DNA of 64,000 bases from Solimonas sp040754295 (GTDB taxonomy: Bacteria; Pseudomonadota; Gammaproteobacteria; Nevskiales; Nevskiaceae). Of the stretch, positions 26,501-34,465 are shown one piece after another. The stretch is taken from NCBI GenBank assembly GCA_040754295.1, contig JBFMCQ010000011.1:17105-81104 (forward strand), written 5' to 3'. Position 1 is the stretch's first letter, and every line of letters begins with the position of its first letter. Both the position numbers and the translations under genes were made by a program. The notes beneath the pieces were generated by a model, which saw nothing but the letters and a program-made list of their open reading frames with translations, searched no databases and was not told where the DNA came from.

Positions 26501-28738
26501 GGCCAGCTGACGAGCGTCACGCAGACCGTCGACGGCGTCGATCAGATCACCCGTTACGAATACGACCAAGCCGGCAACAAGACCCAACAGATCGACGCCC
26601 TGGGGCGGACCACCACCTGGGCCTACGACAACGCCAACCGCCCGATCAGAAGAACCCTTCCCGGCGGACAGATCGAAAGCTACGGCTATGACGCCAACGG
26701 CAACCTGACCGCGCACACCGCCTTCGACGGCAAGGTGACGCGCTACGCCTATGACCCGAACAACCGCGAGATCGAAAAGACCCTGCCCGACGGTAGCAAG
26801 ATCACCCGCACCTACACCCAATCCGGCCAGATCCAGACCGTCACCGACGCCCGCGGCACGATCCGCTACAGCTACGACGCGCAGGACCGTCTGACCCGCA
26901 AGCAAAGCCCCGAAGGCGAGATCCGCTACGCCTACGACGAAGCCGGCAACAAGACCAGCGAAACCACCGTCGTCCAGAACCAGACGCGGACCATCACCTA
27001 CGGCTACGACGCCCTGAACCGACTGGCGAGCATCACCGACGAGCAGGGCCAGCAGACCACCTACGCCTACGACGAGAACGGCAACCGGCAAAGAGTCAGC
27101 CGGCCCAACGATACGACGACGCTCTACGAGTACGACCTCAACAACCGCCTGACGCGCATCGCGCACACCAAGACCAGCACCGGAGCCATCCTCGCCGAGT
27201 ACCGCTACACGCTCGCCGCCAACGGCCAGCGCACGCAGATCGACGAGTCGGACAGCCAGGGGCAAGTCCGCACCGTCGCCTACACCTACGACGACCTGCA
27301 GCGCCTGACCCAGGAGCAGGTCACCCACCGCGACCCGGCCAAGAGCTACATCACCGCCTACACCTATGACGCCGTCGGCAACCGCCTGACCAAGATCGAG
27401 GATGGCGTTACGACGGCGTACAGCTACGACAGCAACGACCGGCTGCTGACCGAAACGACGGGAAGCACGCAGACCGTCTACGCCTACGACGCCAACGGCA
27501 ACACGACGAAGAAGGAGATCAAGGACAACGGTCAGACCCAGCTCGTCGCCCTCTACAGCTACGACAGCGACAACCGGCTAATCGAAGTCCGGCAGGGGCC
27601 GAGCGAACAAGCTGCGCCGCTGCTCGTCAGCTACCGCTACGACCCTGACGGCAATCGCACGAACACGACGCAGGCCGACGGAACGAGCATCGATTACCTC
27701 GTCGATACGAACCGGCAATACGCGGAGGTGCTGGAGGAGATCCGGGCTACGCCGAGCGGCACGACCAGAATCGCCTACATCCATGGCGACGATCTGCTGG
27801 ATCAAACCAGAGGCGGGCAGCGGACGTACTACCACCAGGATGGGCTGGGGAGTACGCGGGTGCAGACCGACAGGCAAGGCGCAGTCACTGACAGCTATGC
27901 CTATGAGGCCTTCGGAAAGATCGAAGAACATGCGGGCGCATCTGACATCACGCACCTGTTTGCCGGCGAACAGGTCGACCCCAACACCGGTTTCTACTAC
28001 CTGCGTGCGCGGTGGATGAATCCGGAGGTGGGGACGTTCCTGACGCTTGACAGCTTCCAGGGAATCGCTGGCGATCCGCAGTCACTGCACAAGTATCTAT
28101 ATACGAACGCGGATCCAAGCAATAGAGTTGACCCGACAGGGCACTTCTCTCTCGGCTCAGTTGGTGCGGGTTTGAACGCCTCTATCACCTTGGCGACAAA
28201 CGCTATCTCCACGTATAACTTCGTTATCGGAAATCCCGACTCAGAGTCGGTGGACGGTATCCCTTCGATCTGGGACCTGGTAATGACTTTTGCGGTTAAG
28301 ACGGCCGCGTCACAACTCGGATATGCAGCGTATCCGACGCTAGTAAACGTCGTCTCGGCCGGTCCCATGGAAGACCATCATGTGATTCCAGTCTACTGCT
28401 GTGGTGCGAGAACACAAAAGATCTTGGTCACGCTGCCGTTGAACGAACATCGCCGAATTCATCGAGAGCTTAACCGATTCGCAACATTGGTCAATGTCGC
28501 CGGGAAGGGGGTGGATCTGCTCGTGTACAAGAGGCCAACATCAGTCTTCAAGAAGACACCGTTGCAAAGACTTGGGCGCACTTCCGCAGGTAGGTCCGCA
28601 ATCCTGGCCGGTTTGCAGACGTTCTATTTGGCAGACGGTTCCCTTGGCTCTGGGGCTCCGCCGATCCAAGCAGCGCTAGCAGTCGAAGGGCCGAGGTTTA
28701 TAGGCAAGCACCATTCAGCTCCGAGGTGTCGCCGATGA
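20576..28738 (+). CDS. RHS/YD-repeat polymorphic toxin with N-terminal transglutaminase-like domain
   Basis: 2,720 residues. The ATG at 20576 has GGGAGG six bases upstream and overlaps the previous stop. A hydrophobic segment (residues ~31-52, FTYLLLFVFLWSNIHP) suggests export. Next comes a coiled-coil stretch (residues ~65-200). A transglutaminase-like domain (residues ~266-420) retains His383 (LEHVWVEA) and Asp411 (WLALDASF), but its Cys position reads RRGNAFDTASLL, so catalysis is unlikely. Cadherin-like Ig domains lie at ~1000-1085. From ~1280 RHS begins (RVTRTYDTRHKDEK), with dozens of YD repeats to ~2440. The RHS core follows, with DPNTGFYYLRARWMNP and a terminal DPTGHF. The last ~197 residues are a variable tip with DHHVIPVYCCG (His2601, His2602) and NEHRRIHREL (His2625, His2629), consistent with an HNH/His-Me-finger-type nuclease toxin. 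This tip is visibly more AT-rich than the rest. Confidence 0.88.
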   Translation: MKRQGPDVHHTRRSKAMTPMHKPESGSRARAAFTYLLLFVFLWSNIHPALMPAAAAAGRPARDAALHVPAAQALERLLGETAETLDRAQRKLERRQSAAAERQAIKELRQWLRDLDGQLADEFAGTESKLRGRGLAPHILQRNSDALKSVREAIEALQAKLESIDTAGDDVQAASRVEEARAYLEAQRAPRPNSAFDPVRVPFQIPSTEPKRPRQTPEEFAALTWQRKTELAALGASVGLLAVSGVPPTGPELLEGTEDVRLDAAAEALAGELSGSPVEIFNWVRNNIEFVPSFGSIQGSAQTLASRRGNAFDTASLLIALLRAAEIPARYVFGTIEVPAAAARNWIGGVARTEAAMQLLAQGGVPVEAIYDGNQIKALRLEHVWVEALVDFAPGRGGARKGAGDTWLALDASFKQFTETAPLPIGTEVAPDAQSLIGQLQASAQIDEGEGRVSGLDVAALQSGLDAYGEQLDGYIASVKPNATIGDVFGMRSITALEAPVLAAGLPYEPVVEGARFAALPDALRFRLRTQLFASPLDRSSQLPVLSLERSLPALAGKRLTLSFGAATADDQAVLDSYFPQRHADGSRVQPEELPQEIPGYLVHVAAQLALEGEAPVTGGDFVLGSALALTTALFDPATGQWRQADDTLYAGEYQALVVDGQGIAGSELQALSARLTATQLKLEAGDEAGLSREDLSGELLRQAALSYFAANDAFAQLFQRVENVAAYRLPSHARAVAALQPTYNFGVPVSVRFPGVALRVDRLIGSAATKADVVGSEEAAAHQRRSLERGSAYAHLVLEKILGDAVTPGASAVRALAASIGLDQPIHLLTRSNVDAVLPLLELTADARDDIRAATYAELRAVTSQLPVTLGAWTGSGYVLADEATGAGDYRLTGGATALLHRSGGMPWLALAEPYQAAVAVIPAFEGARELGEAQSVLLDEPGSLAWSQFPARQELTAGLFGAELGLVPAPAALLQAVAVQTAALGTGTADQLSRINRAPVIFSTPVTGAQAGEAYRYALSAADPEGDPLSYFVVRGPSGVAIDGTGLVAWNAPIAGSWPVTLRVSDGTLFADQSYTLQVAEEPQPLAVNLSINPPVADAGAAVTLSVTTSGGSGAVVRKVTVYGQTLDVPATGQVQVTASSTPGAYPVVATASDERGSVSVEGALGVRDPADSTPPTATLSSPVRDAVIKSPTNIVGTAADNAALAYYVLLLRPAGAGPDAWFEIGRGTTAVNAGTLGRLDPSTLANGLYELSLVAVDANGLSSSALLPVEIAGDLKIGQFSISFEDLNIEAGGIPVRVTRTYDTRHKDEKLAFGYGWSVDYQDVRLRKNMTLGLGWNVVSQGFNLCVYASGKRKVSIALPDGTLHRFEAALRTECQGFQVPPISVIFNAVGDTTSKLEIVNHPRVEARGGVLYDWDELDTFNPKQFKLTTEEGYAYFLREGVGIEKIVDPFGNTLTYTANGLVHSNGRSIAFPKDAQGRITAITDPSGQKIRYAYDANGDLISVTDRVGQVSRLSYNRSHGLVDYTDPRGVSVVKYIYDEEGRLIATVDADGNRIDVNHDTDSNREVVTNRRGFTTTYIYDNAGNVTELIDALGNVTRYTYDANGNETSVTDPLGNVTRRTFDDKNRQLSETDPLGNTTSYSYNGRLEPEPGRIKSTTDARGNVTSYKYPFAHTNYIEEPLGRTTTLRFDAEEGHLTSLNVGGLSTSYAYDAKGNRIKETDGAGYVTNYSFDTNGHEIGSQRARTREDGSVVTVTTSRTVDAEGRVLSQTDGLGNVTKTTWLGDKPETETDAKGQVTRYEYDGNARLVKTTYPDGTTETVDYDANGNEIARTDRGGRTTRYEYDALDRLTKTVHADGSTSEQRYDAAGRLTETVDARGNTTHNDYDAAGRLIRTTDALGQSIEYGYDANGNRTRLTDPKGNLTQYEYDALNRLVKTTYPDGTQTRVSWTTSGLKDTETDAAGRTTRFGYDGKGQLTSVTQTVDGVDQITRYEYDQAGNKTQQIDALGRTTTWAYDNANRPIRRTLPGGQIESYGYDANGNLTAHTAFDGKVTRYAYDPNNREIEKTLPDGSKITRTYTQSGQIQTVTDARGTIRYSYDAQDRLTRKQSPEGEIRYAYDEAGNKTSETTVVQNQTRTITYGYDALNRLASITDEQGQQTTYAYDENGNRQRVSRPNDTTTLYEYDLNNRLTRIAHTKTSTGAILAEYRYTLAANGQRTQIDESDSQGQVRTVAYTYDDLQRLTQEQVTHRDPAKSYITAYTYDAVGNRLTKIEDGVTTAYSYDSNDRLLTETTGSTQTVYAYDANGNTTKKEIKDNGQTQLVALYSYDSDNRLIEVRQGPSEQAAPLLVSYRYDPDGNRTNTTQADGTSIDYLVDTNRQYAEVLEEIRATPSGTTRIAYIHGDDLLDQTRGGQRTYYHQDGLGSTRVQTDRQGAVTDSYAYEAFGKIEEHAGASDITHLFAGEQVDPNTGFYYLRARWMNPEVGTFLTLDSFQGIAGDPQSLHKYLYTNADPSNRVDPTGHFSLGSVGAGLNASITLATNAISTYNFVIGNPDSESVDGIPSIWDLVMTFAVKTAASQLGYAAYPTLVNVVSAGPMEDHHVIPVYCCGARTQKILVTLPLNEHRRIHRELNRFATLVNVAGKGVDLLVYKRPTSVFKKTPLQRLGRTSAGRSAILAGLQTFYLADGSLGSGAPPIQAALAVEGPRFIGKHHSAPRCRR
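26423..26731 (+). repeat. RHS core segment duplicated downstream (copy 1)
   Basis: This 309-bp piece of the YD-repeat region recurs at 29203-29511 in the same orientation, offset 2,780 bp. From 26444 to 26731 the two copies are identical by direct reading; a few differences lie in the first 21 bp. Confidence 0.95.
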
Positions 28739-29037
28739 GTACCTTACCATGGCTTCGACTTGCTGCCCCTTATCGAGACGCAGAAGTCGCTCGTCTACAG
28801 AGAGCCGGGTATGTGCAGCTTAGAGCCATCCTGGGATCCGTTCCGCTTAGGGTTCCAGAAGAACTCGAAAAAATTGGCTGTACGGCGACGCTTCAGATCA
28901 CAGAAAATAGAAGAAAGATTCTCGCGGTCACGGTGACCGTGATGGGGCCAGATGCTAAGTCTATGACGGCGGACGGGTTCAAGATCACCCCTCGAAACAA
29001 GATTACGCCGATCTACGATGACGGATACGACGACTGA
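28735..29037 (+). CDS. Putative immunity protein for the RHS tip toxin
   Basis: 100 residues, ATG at 28735 overlapping the RHS stop (ATGA). It is small, soluble and unrecognised (MSTLPWLRLAAPYRDAEVA... ending YDDGYDD). Placement directly after a variable RHS tip, translational coupling and the same lower-GC composition are the standard features of a cognate immunity gene. Function is therefore assigned by context only. Confidence 0.6.
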   Translation: MSTLPWLRLAAPYRDAEVARLQRAGYVQLRAILGSVPLRVPEELEKIGCTATLQITENRRKILAVTVTVMGPDAKSMTADGFKITPRNKITPIYDDGYDD

Positions 29038-29202
29038 AAAATACGAATTATGAAAAATGAAGGTATAGTGCTGGCCTGGATTTCCACGTCCCGAAGTTGA
29101 CCTGACGCGGCATCGGTGTAGGACAGTTCATGCCGTCATGCGCAAGCTGCGATTGCTCCACCAAGGCACGGTGACAGACGCGTCGAAGATACCCAAGTCG
29201 AT
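29038..29202. other. AT-richer spacer between immunity gene and RHS fragment
   Basis: The first ~40 bp are AT-rich (AAATACGAATTATGAAAAATG). The frame leading into the RHS fragment is open from 29122 but has no similarity to RHS until 29203. No terminator is seen. Confidence 0.4.
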
Positions 29203-29657
29203 AGCTGGACGACCTCCGGCCTAAAGGACACCGAAACCGACGCCGCCGGCCGCACGACCCGCTTTGGCTACGACGGCAAGGGCCAGCTGACGAGCGTCAC
29301 GCAGACCGTCGACGGCGTCGATCAGATCACCCGTTACGAATACGACCAAGCCGGCAACAAGACCCAACAGATCGACGCCCTGGGGCGGACCACCACCTGG
29401 GCCTACGACAACGCCAACCGCCCGATCAGAAGAACCCTTCCCGGCGGACAGATCGAAAGCTACGGCTATGACGCCAACGGCAACCTGACCGCGCACACCG
29501 CCTTCGACGGCCAAGTCACGGCAGCCAGGCTGGCGGCGCTGGTGGACAGCATGCGTTGTTTCGGCTTCATCGTTTCAGACCTCCTGGTCACGGGTGATGC
29601 GGTGTCAGCGCGGCGAGATACGCCGCCAGCGCCGCGGCGTCGTGGGCGCCGACCGTA
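29203..29657 (+). pseudogene. Orphan RHS core fragment (copy 2 of the 309-bp repeat)
   Basis: 29203-29511 repeats 26423-26731 and stays in the YD-repeat reading frame (RFGYDGKGQLTS, YDANGNLTAHTAFDG). It then runs into unrelated sequence and stops at about 29657. There is no start codon and no tip domain. This is typical of the leftover core homology that surrounds displaced tip cassettes in RHS loci. Its tail overlaps the convergent prepilin-like gene. Confidence 0.8.
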
Positions 29658-30667
29658 ACCGGCACCTGCGCCCATAGCTGTTCGAGGTAGTCGGCGGCGG
29701 CGCGCTGTTCCCGGTCCGAAGCGCCGCGCGCCCGGGCCTGCTGCGCCCGCTGCAGCGCGGCGTCGAGGCGTTGCTGCGCGGCGCGCTCGGTCACCGCCTG
29801 GCGCGTGGCCTGGCGCAGCGCCGGGTAGTCGACGACCGGCGCGTCGTGATCGAGCGCGTCGATGCGCGCCACAGGCATATCCGCGAAGGCCGCGTCGTCG
29901 GCGGCGAGCTGCAGCAGGCCGCTGGCGGTCGTGATATGGGCGCGCAGGCGGGCGTCGAGTGCGGCATCGGCGGCGTGCACCGCGAGCAGCTCGCCGAGGC
30001 GCAGGTGGCCGTCGCCGTCGCCGTCGATACGGTGGTAGGCCTCGTGCCGCAGGCGCTCGACCTCGCCGGTGCGCGCGGCGGCGATCGCGTCCGGTGTGAG
30101 GCGCAGCAGCGCGCCGATGGTGGCGACGCCGTCGCGGCGCACGGCGGCGAGCGCGCGCTCGCGCGCTTCGCGCGCACCCGGCGCCGGCAGCGTCAGCCGG
30201 ATTCCCGCCGCCAACAGCCGCGTCTGCATGCCGGTCAGGCCCGGCACCTCCGGCTCGGCGGCCAGCACCAGCGCCGGGTCGTCGGGCGCACCGGCGGCGC
30301 GCAGCAGCGGCCCGAGCTGTGCGTGCACCGCGGCGTAGCGCAGCAGCGTGTAGCGGTAGCCGCCGTCGCGCGCGTCGTCGGCCAGCGCCGGGGGGAACAG
30401 GCAGTCAGGCAGCGGGCAGGCGGCGATGAAGTCGGCCCAGCTCGGCTCGCCACCGCCGGGCCGCTCGCCGAAGCGGTCCTCGTAGCGATCGAGCGCCGGC
30501 GCCATCTGTACAAGGTGCGCGTCGGCCCGCGCCAGCGCCGTCGAGTCGCGCTCGCGCAAGGCACTGAGCAGCAGCTCGATCAAAATCGCGATGATCGCGA
30601 TGACTACGAGCAGTTCGATCAGCGTAAAGCCCGCAAGCCGCGTTGCGCTCCGTGTATTGGCATGCAT
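29588..30667 (-). CDS. Prepilin-type protein with large C-terminal domain and EF-hand-like loop
   Basis: 359 residues. It has a canonical type IV prepilin/pseudopilin leader, LAGFTLIELLVVIAIIAIL, with peptidase cleavage before Phe and Glu at +5, so it should be processed by a PilD-like peptidase. The globular part is much longer than a normal pseudopilin and contains the calcium-loop-like RIDGDGDGHLRLGE (residues ~213-226). No secretion or pilus genes are adjacent. It is divergent from the sigma factor gene (179 bp). Its 3' end overlaps the orphan RHS fragment. Confidence 0.75.
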   Translation of the reverse strand: MHANTRSATRLAGFTLIELLVVIAIIAILIELLLSALRERDSTALARADAHLVQMAPALDRYEDRFGERPGGGEPSWADFIAACPLPDCLFPPALADDARDGGYRYTLLRYAAVHAQLGPLLRAAGAPDDPALVLAAEPEVPGLTGMQTRLLAAGIRLTLPAPGAREARERALAAVRRDGVATIGALLRLTPDAIAAARTGEVERLRHEAYHRIDGDGDGHLRLGELLAVHAADAALDARLRAHITTASGLLQLAADDAAFADMPVARIDALDHDAPVVDYPALRQATRQAVTERAAQQRLDAALQRAQQARARGASDREQRAAADYLEQLWAQVPVTVGAHDAAALAAYLAALTPHHP

Positions 30668-30846
30668 GTCACACTCCCGTGGCGAATTCAGCCGCTCCTG
30701 GTTGGGGAAATCGCAGGACGGCGCCGGAACAGGACATCGGCAGGATCGCGGCCACGGGGCATCGAATGTGCGCCCGTTCCTTGACTCGGCGGCGCCGCTT
30801 GCGCGAGGCTGGTGCTCGGGCGGCCGACGCGCAGGAAGCTAGCTCG

Positions 30847-31407
30847 ATGGGCGGAGAATCCATCACCCGACTGCTCGAACAGGTCGACGCCGGCGACCGC
30901 GCCGCGTTCGACTGTCTCTTCGTACAGCTGCACGCGCAGTTGCGCGAGGCCGCGCATCGTCAGTTGCGCCAGTGCGACGGCAGCCTGAGCACGACCGCGC
31001 TCGTCAACCAGACCTGGCTGAAGCTGGCGCCGGCGCGCCTGCAGGCGCGCGACCGCGGGCATTTCATCGCCATTGCCGCGCGCGCGATGCGCATGATCGT
31101 CGTCGACCAGGCACGCCGCCTGCACGCGGACAAACGCGGCGGCGGACAGCTGCGGGTGACGCTCGACACCGGCGTGGCCGACGATACGCACGACCTCGAT
31201 GAGCTGCTGGCGCTGGACGCCGCGCTGCAGCGCCTGGCCGCCACCGACGCGCGCCTCGCGCAGCTCGTGGAATGGCGCTACTTCGGCGGTCTTGGCGACG
31301 ACGAGGTCGCAGCCCGGCTCGGCGTCAGCGTGCGCACCGTGCGCCGTGACTGGCGCAAGGCGCGCGCCTTCCTGTACCGGGACATGACGCGCGGGGACGA
31401 GGCGTGA
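30847..31407 (+). CDS. ECF RNA polymerase sigma factor, TIGR02999-like
   Basis: 186 residues. The sigma-2 region contains TTALVNQTWLKLAP, FIAIAARAMRMIVVDQARR and ADKRGGG. The sigma-4 helix-turn-helix has GLGDDEVAARLGVSVRTVRRDW. These are hallmarks of the TIGR02999 (Sig-70_X6) ECF group, often paired with Ser/Thr kinases. The start is placed at 30847; the frame is open further upstream but without family similarity. Its stop overlaps the GTG of the downstream kinase (GTGA), so the two are cotranslated. Confidence 0.88.
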   Translation: MGGESITRLLEQVDAGDRAAFDCLFVQLHAQLREAAHRQLRQCDGSLSTTALVNQTWLKLAPARLQARDRGHFIAIAARAMRMIVVDQARRLHADKRGGGQLRVTLDTGVADDTHDLDELLALDAALQRLAATDARLAQLVEWRYFGGLGDDEVAARLGVSVRTVRRDWRKARAFLYRDMTRGDEA

Positions 31408-34292
31408 GCCTGCAGCGACGCGCGCTGACGCTGTTCGGCGAGCTGGCCGGGCTCGACGCCGCCGAGCGCGCGGCGCGGCTCGACGCGCTCGCAACCGGCG
31501 AGCCGGCGCTGCACCGCGAGCTGCTCGCACTGCTGCGGGCCGACGCTCGCGTCGGCGTGCTGGAGCGCGACGCCGCGTCGGTGCTGGCCACGCCGCCGGA
31601 GGGCGCAAGCGCGGACCGCGAGCGCATGATCGGCCGCCAGCTCGGCGCGTGGCGCATCACCGGGCTGCTCGGCAGCGGCGGCATGGGCACGGTCTACGCC
31701 GCCGAGCGCAGCGACGGCGGCTTCGAGCAGCACGCCGCCGTCAAACTGATTCGCATCGGTCTGGACCGGCCCGAGCTGCGCGAGCGCTTCCGGCGCGAGC
31801 GCCGCATCCTCGCGCAACTGCAGCACCCGCATATCGCGACGCTGCTCGATGGCGGCATCGGCGAGGACGGGGCGCCGTACCTGGCGATGGAGCGCATCGA
31901 CGGTGCGCCGATCGACCGCTGGTGCGACACGCGTTCACTCGACCTGCACGCGCGCGTGCGCCTGTTCCGGCAGGTCTGTGCCGCCGTCGGGCACGCGCAC
32001 CGCAACCTGGTCGTGCACCGCGATCTCAAGCCGGCCAATGTGCTCGTCACGCCCGACGGCGTCGCCAAGCTGATGGATTTCGGCATCGCCAAGCTGCTCG
32101 ACGAGACCGGGGACGGGCTCACGCGCACGCGCGAGCGCGTGTTCACGCCCGAGTACGCCGCGCCGGAACAGTTGCACGACGGCCCGATCACCACCGCCAC
32201 CGACGTCTACGCCCTGGGCGCGCTGCTGTACACCCTGCTCGCCGGCACCCCGCCGTGCGGCGACGCCCGGCGCCTGCAGCCCCTGGCGCTGCTCGGACGC
32301 GATCCCGAGCCGCTGCCGCGCGCGGCGCTCAGACTCGACCCGGCGCGGCTGCAGGCGCGCGGCCACCTGCGGGCGCAGACGCTGGCACGCGCCCTGCGCG
32401 GCGATCTCGACGCCATTGTGCAGCGCTGCCTGCAGCGCGAGCCCGCCGCGCGCTACGCCTCGGTGGCGTCGCTGGATGCCGACCTGCAGGCCTGGCTCGA
32501 CGGCCTGCCGGTCAGCGCGAGCCGCGGCCGGCGCCTGTATCGCGCCGGCAAGTTCGTGCGCCGCCACCGCGCCGGCGTCGCCGCCGCCGCGGCCGCCTTC
32601 GTCGCCCTCGCGGCCGGCCTGTCGCTGGCGCTGTGGCAGGCGCAGCGTGCGGGCGCGGCGGCACAGCAGGCGCAGCGCGAGGCCGAACGCGCGCGCCAGG
32701 TCGAGCGCTTTCTCGCCGGGCTGTTCGAGGCCGCGGACCCGGCGCAGTCGCGCGGCGAGGACGCGACTGCGCGCGAACTGCTGGAACGGGGCGCGCAACG
32801 GGTCGACACCGAGCTGGCCGGCCAGCCGCTGGCACAGGCCGAGATGCTCGAAGTGCTCGGCCGCGTGTACCAGCGGCTCGGGCGTTTCGACCGCGCCGCC
32901 GAGCTGCTGGAGCGGGCGACGACCCGCCTGCGCGACGCCGGTGCAGAACCGCTACGGCTGGCGCGCGCGCTGCATCTGGCGGGCGAGGCCCAGTCCGACA
33001 ACGGCCGCTACGCCGAGGCCGGCGAACGCCTGCGCGAAGCGGCGGCACTGCGCCGTCGCCATCTCGGTGCCGCGCACCCCGAGACCGCCGACACGCTCGC
33101 GGTGCTGGGCACCAACCTGCATCTCGCGGGCCGGCTCGACGAGGCCGCGGCCGCCCTCGAGCAGGCGCGCGCGATCCACGAGGCGAGCCTCGACCGCACC
33201 GATCCGCGCCGCCTGACGGTGATGACCTACCTCGCCGACCTGGCGCTGGACCGCGGTGAGGCGGGCAAGGCGGTTGCGATTCACCGCGAAGTCCTCGACA
33301 CCGTGCTGGATCTGCACGGCGAGCTGTACCCGGACGCGGCGACCGGGATGACCAATCTCGGCTGGGCGCTGGGCGCCGACGGCCGTCTCGCCGAGGCGCG
33401 GCAGATGCTCGAACGAGCGATCACGGTGCGCACGCGGATCCTCGATCGCAACGATCCGAACCTCGCGACCAGTTGGCATCACCTGGGCGTGACGCTGCGC
33501 AGTCTCGGCGAGTACGCGCAGGCCGAGCAGGCCTTCGCGCAGGTGCTGCGCATCGACCGCGCCGCGCTGCACGCGCAGCACCCGTGGATCGCCTTCGCGC
33601 TCGACAACCTCGCCAGCGTGCTGATCGAACAGGACCGCACGGCCGAGGCCCTGCGCCTGCTCGACGAGGCCACGCCGCTGTTGGCCGCGATCTACGGAGA
33701 AGACAGCCTGCGCGCCGCGACCCACCAGCAGATTCGCGCCGCGGCGCTGGCACGCGCCGGCGACATCGACGGCGCCGCCGCCCTCCTCGACCGTGTCCTG
33801 TCGCTGCGCCGTGCGCGGCCCGAGGCGCAGCCCGCCGCGCTGGCCGCGGCCCTGGTCGCGCGCGCGCGTCTGCTCGCGCAAGCCGGCGCCGCCGACGCCG
33901 CCGAGGCGATGCTGCGCGAGGCCCTGGCCCGGCAACGCGCGGTGCTGCCGGCTGCGCACATCGACATCGCGACCACGCTGGTCGCGCTGGCCGAGACGCA
34001 GCTCGCGCTGACGAAGGTCGACGCCGCCGACGCGGCGCTGCGCGAGGCCCTGCGGATCCGCGTGGCGGCGCTGCCGGCGGACAATTGGCAGATCCTGCAG
34101 GTGCAGGCGCTGCGCACAGTCGGCGCGTGCCAGCGCGGCGACGCGGGCGGCAGCGCGCTGGCCGCGGCGCTGGCGCGGCTCGGCGTCCAGCCCGGCGACC
34201 GCCATCCGGCGACGCAGTCGATCCGAGAACTGGCGGCATACTGCGATGACAGCCGCCCGACGGCGCTTCAGCCGGAGGTGGCCAGCAGCTGA
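31404..34292 (+). CDS. Membrane-anchored Ser/Thr protein kinase with TPR sensor region
   Basis: 962 residues from a GTG overlapping the sigma gene stop. The Hanks-type kinase domain (residues ~75-370) has glycine loop GSGGMGTVYAAE, catalytic loop VVHRDLKPANVL, DFGIAK and APEQ. A transmembrane helix lies at about residues 391-413 (VAAAAAAFVALAAGLSLALW). The remaining ~520 residues are tetratricopeptide repeats (e.g. AEMLEVLGRVYQRLGRFDRA) predicted outside the cytoplasm. Coupling to a TIGR02999 sigma factor suggests that the kinase transduces a signal to it by phosphorylation; this is inference from the family pairing. Confidence 0.9.
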   Translation: MSLQRRALTLFGELAGLDAAERAARLDALATGEPALHRELLALLRADARVGVLERDAASVLATPPEGASADRERMIGRQLGAWRITGLLGSGGMGTVYAAERSDGGFEQHAAVKLIRIGLDRPELRERFRRERRILAQLQHPHIATLLDGGIGEDGAPYLAMERIDGAPIDRWCDTRSLDLHARVRLFRQVCAAVGHAHRNLVVHRDLKPANVLVTPDGVAKLMDFGIAKLLDETGDGLTRTRERVFTPEYAAPEQLHDGPITTATDVYALGALLYTLLAGTPPCGDARRLQPLALLGRDPEPLPRAALRLDPARLQARGHLRAQTLARALRGDLDAIVQRCLQREPAARYASVASLDADLQAWLDGLPVSASRGRRLYRAGKFVRRHRAGVAAAAAAFVALAAGLSLALWQAQRAGAAAQQAQREAERARQVERFLAGLFEAADPAQSRGEDATARELLERGAQRVDTELAGQPLAQAEMLEVLGRVYQRLGRFDRAAELLERATTRLRDAGAEPLRLARALHLAGEAQSDNGRYAEAGERLREAAALRRRHLGAAHPETADTLAVLGTNLHLAGRLDEAAAALEQARAIHEASLDRTDPRRLTVMTYLADLALDRGEAGKAVAIHREVLDTVLDLHGELYPDAATGMTNLGWALGADGRLAEARQMLERAITVRTRILDRNDPNLATSWHHLGVTLRSLGEYAQAEQAFAQVLRIDRAALHAQHPWIAFALDNLASVLIEQDRTAEALRLLDEATPLLAAIYGEDSLRAATHQQIRAAALARAGDIDGAAALLDRVLSLRRARPEAQPAALAAALVARARLLAQAGAADAAEAMLREALARQRAVLPAAHIDIATTLVALAETQLALTKVDAADAALREALRIRVAALPADNWQILQVQALRTVGACQRGDAGGSALAAALARLGVQPGDRHPATQSIRELAAYCDDSRPTALQPEVASS

Positions 34293-34465
34293 ATCAGAGC
34301 GCGTCGAGTTCGAGCGCCGCCGCCTCGAACGGCGGTGCCGCGACGCGCGCAGCGTCGGCATGGCCGGCTTCGAGCCGCAGGCGAGCGCTGGGTCGAGCAC
34401 GCAGGCCCTCTATCTGGTGCGCGGCGACAAGATCCTGCGTGCGCTGGAAGCGCGCGAGCCAACTA

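Noticed and set aside
24980..27900. Repetitive DNA possibly resembling a CRISPR or satellite array
   Set aside because: The repeats are degenerate, codon-phased YD repeats (consensus YDANGN..) within the RHS reading frame, with no constant-length direct repeats and spacers.
34293..34465. Plus-strand ORF after the kinase gene (MAGFEPQASAGSS...)
   Set aside because: Runs into the antisense of the hypothetical gene at 34466-34906, has no ribosome site and low-complexity sequence.
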